Shown here piece after piece: positions 63,229 through 64,000 of a stretch of DNA of 64,000 nucleotides. Where the stretch lies: the NCBI GenBank assembly GCA_935421135.1, contig OW285195.1:13654158-13718157 (forward strand). The letters are read 5' to 3'. A program made the translations under genes and the position numbers. Under the pieces are notes generated by a model that worked only from the letters and a program-made list of their open reading frames with translations, searched no databases and had not been told where the DNA came from. Source of the stretch: Bugulina stolonifera (taxonomy: Eukaryota; Bryozoa; Gymnolaemata; Cheilostomatida; Bugulidae). Positions within the stretch are counted from its first letter, which is position 1; every line of letters begins with the position of its first letter.

Positions 63229-63830
63229 CTGTAGATAGAAGAAAAACATACTTAGAAGGTTTTGACGCCCATTTCATGTAGCTACATGATTTGTAGCATT
63301 GAATCAACAGCAATAAAAAATTGATTATAGTTTGGAGTTGTTTCCCCAATATGACTGATGTGTACTGGACAGTTCTGATGTTGATTACATAATATTATAT
63401 AGCTTGTAAGCAATGTCTAGCAATAGTAAGATTGCTGTGATGATATAAGAAAAGCAGTTCACACAGTCAAATACACAGAGATTAGAGTTATCTGTAGTAT
63501 ATCATAGGCCAGTATACAAATATACTGCAAATAGTAAATATAGTAGCATAATAATAATGTACATACTACTATCAATACAACACTCAATTAAACAAACTAC
63601 TATTCATAACATTAGTAATGTATGAGCAATGGACTGCCATAGCCTGAGCCCACCACTATCCAAAACAAGAGGTGGGTATATTGCCCAACAAATGACTCAC
63701 ACAATAAATTGAAGGATATAGAACCCAAGCTGACGCTGCCATGTCATGAGTTATGAGACATACTGGCTCTTTGTGTAATTGTAGAATAACTACTTTTAGT
63801 GTAATAGCCTAGAACAATGTGTAATATTAG
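63229..63830. other. probable intron of gene C
   Basis: Upstream of the penultimate exon of gene C (acceptor TCTATCTACAG). No further exon of the gene is recognised before the window ends. Confidence 0.45.
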
Positions 63831-64000
63831 CAGAGCTGGGTCCAAGTCATAGATTTGACTTGACTTGCCAAGTCAAGTCAAGTCACAAGTCGACTTGACT
63901 TGGACTTGCCAACCTGATGACTTGACTTGACTTTGACTTGCGCATCAATGTGACTTGACTTGACTTGGACACATGAATGACTTGTGATTTTGACTTGACT
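63831..64000. mobile_element. hAT-like CAAGTC-repeat element, partial (second copy)
   Basis: Begins CAGAGCTGGGTCCAAGTCAT, identical to the inverted right end of the 35,414-36,490 element, and continues with the same CAAGTC-type repeats to the window edge, in opposite orientation. The presumed 8-bp target is AATATTAG (63,823-63,830); its partner lies outside. Confidence 0.8.

Overview
The window is animal nuclear DNA: AT-rich, with small genes split by GT-AG introns, extracellular modules carried on symmetric phase-1 exons (EGF, MAM, CUB), many DNA-transposon remnants, and frequent short palindromes of the acatgtacatgt type. The module repertoire suggests an early-branching or marine invertebrate. 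A sponge is my best guess, but the window has no decisive marker. Exons were joined by hand from reading frame, splice sites and intron phase, and every joined model closes in frame.

Layout. 1-11 kb has no intact gene. It holds a ~3.3 kb tandem duplication (about 1.94-5.19 and 5.19-8.65 kb) with 27-bp minisatellites and tRNA-derived SINE-like copies, a truncated RTE-like retroelement, and a pogo/Tigger-like element. 11.45-16.67 kb (minus): a secreted astacin-family protein whose zinc site is destroyed, followed by a Thr-rich mucin-like stretch and EGF-like/Lys-Cys-rich tails. 19.0-48.9 kb (minus): one 39-exon gene (here 'gene B') for a 1,752-residue single-pass membrane protein: signal-MAM-MAM-11 EGF-MAM-CUB-MAM-CUB-TM-cytoplasmic tail. 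52.96-58.61 kb (minus): 'gene A', a paralogue of only the first two MAM domains of gene B, ending in a Ser/Thr stalk and a GPI-type tail. 62.38-63.23 kb (minus): the last two exons of 'gene C', an intracellular tail with a PDZ-type C terminus. A decayed copy of those exons (C') lies at 51.3-51.7 kb.

Genes A, B, C and C' are explained by one ~10 kb tandem duplication covering the 5' part of the MAM gene and the 3' end of gene C. The inner copy's MAM gene became a short GPI-anchored protein, and the outer copy's gene-C fragment decayed. A membrane receptor-like protein therefore sits beside a short surface form carrying the same outermost domains.

The most unusual element is in an intron of gene A: three head-to-tail 249-bp repeats (55,081-55,805). 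On the gene's own strand each encodes a complete type I hammerhead ribozyme, which is the design of a retrozyme giving 249-nt circular RNAs. Other notable points are a hAT-like element with a perfect 8-bp target duplication in an EGF intron, and two splice donors that overlap in-frame stop codons.
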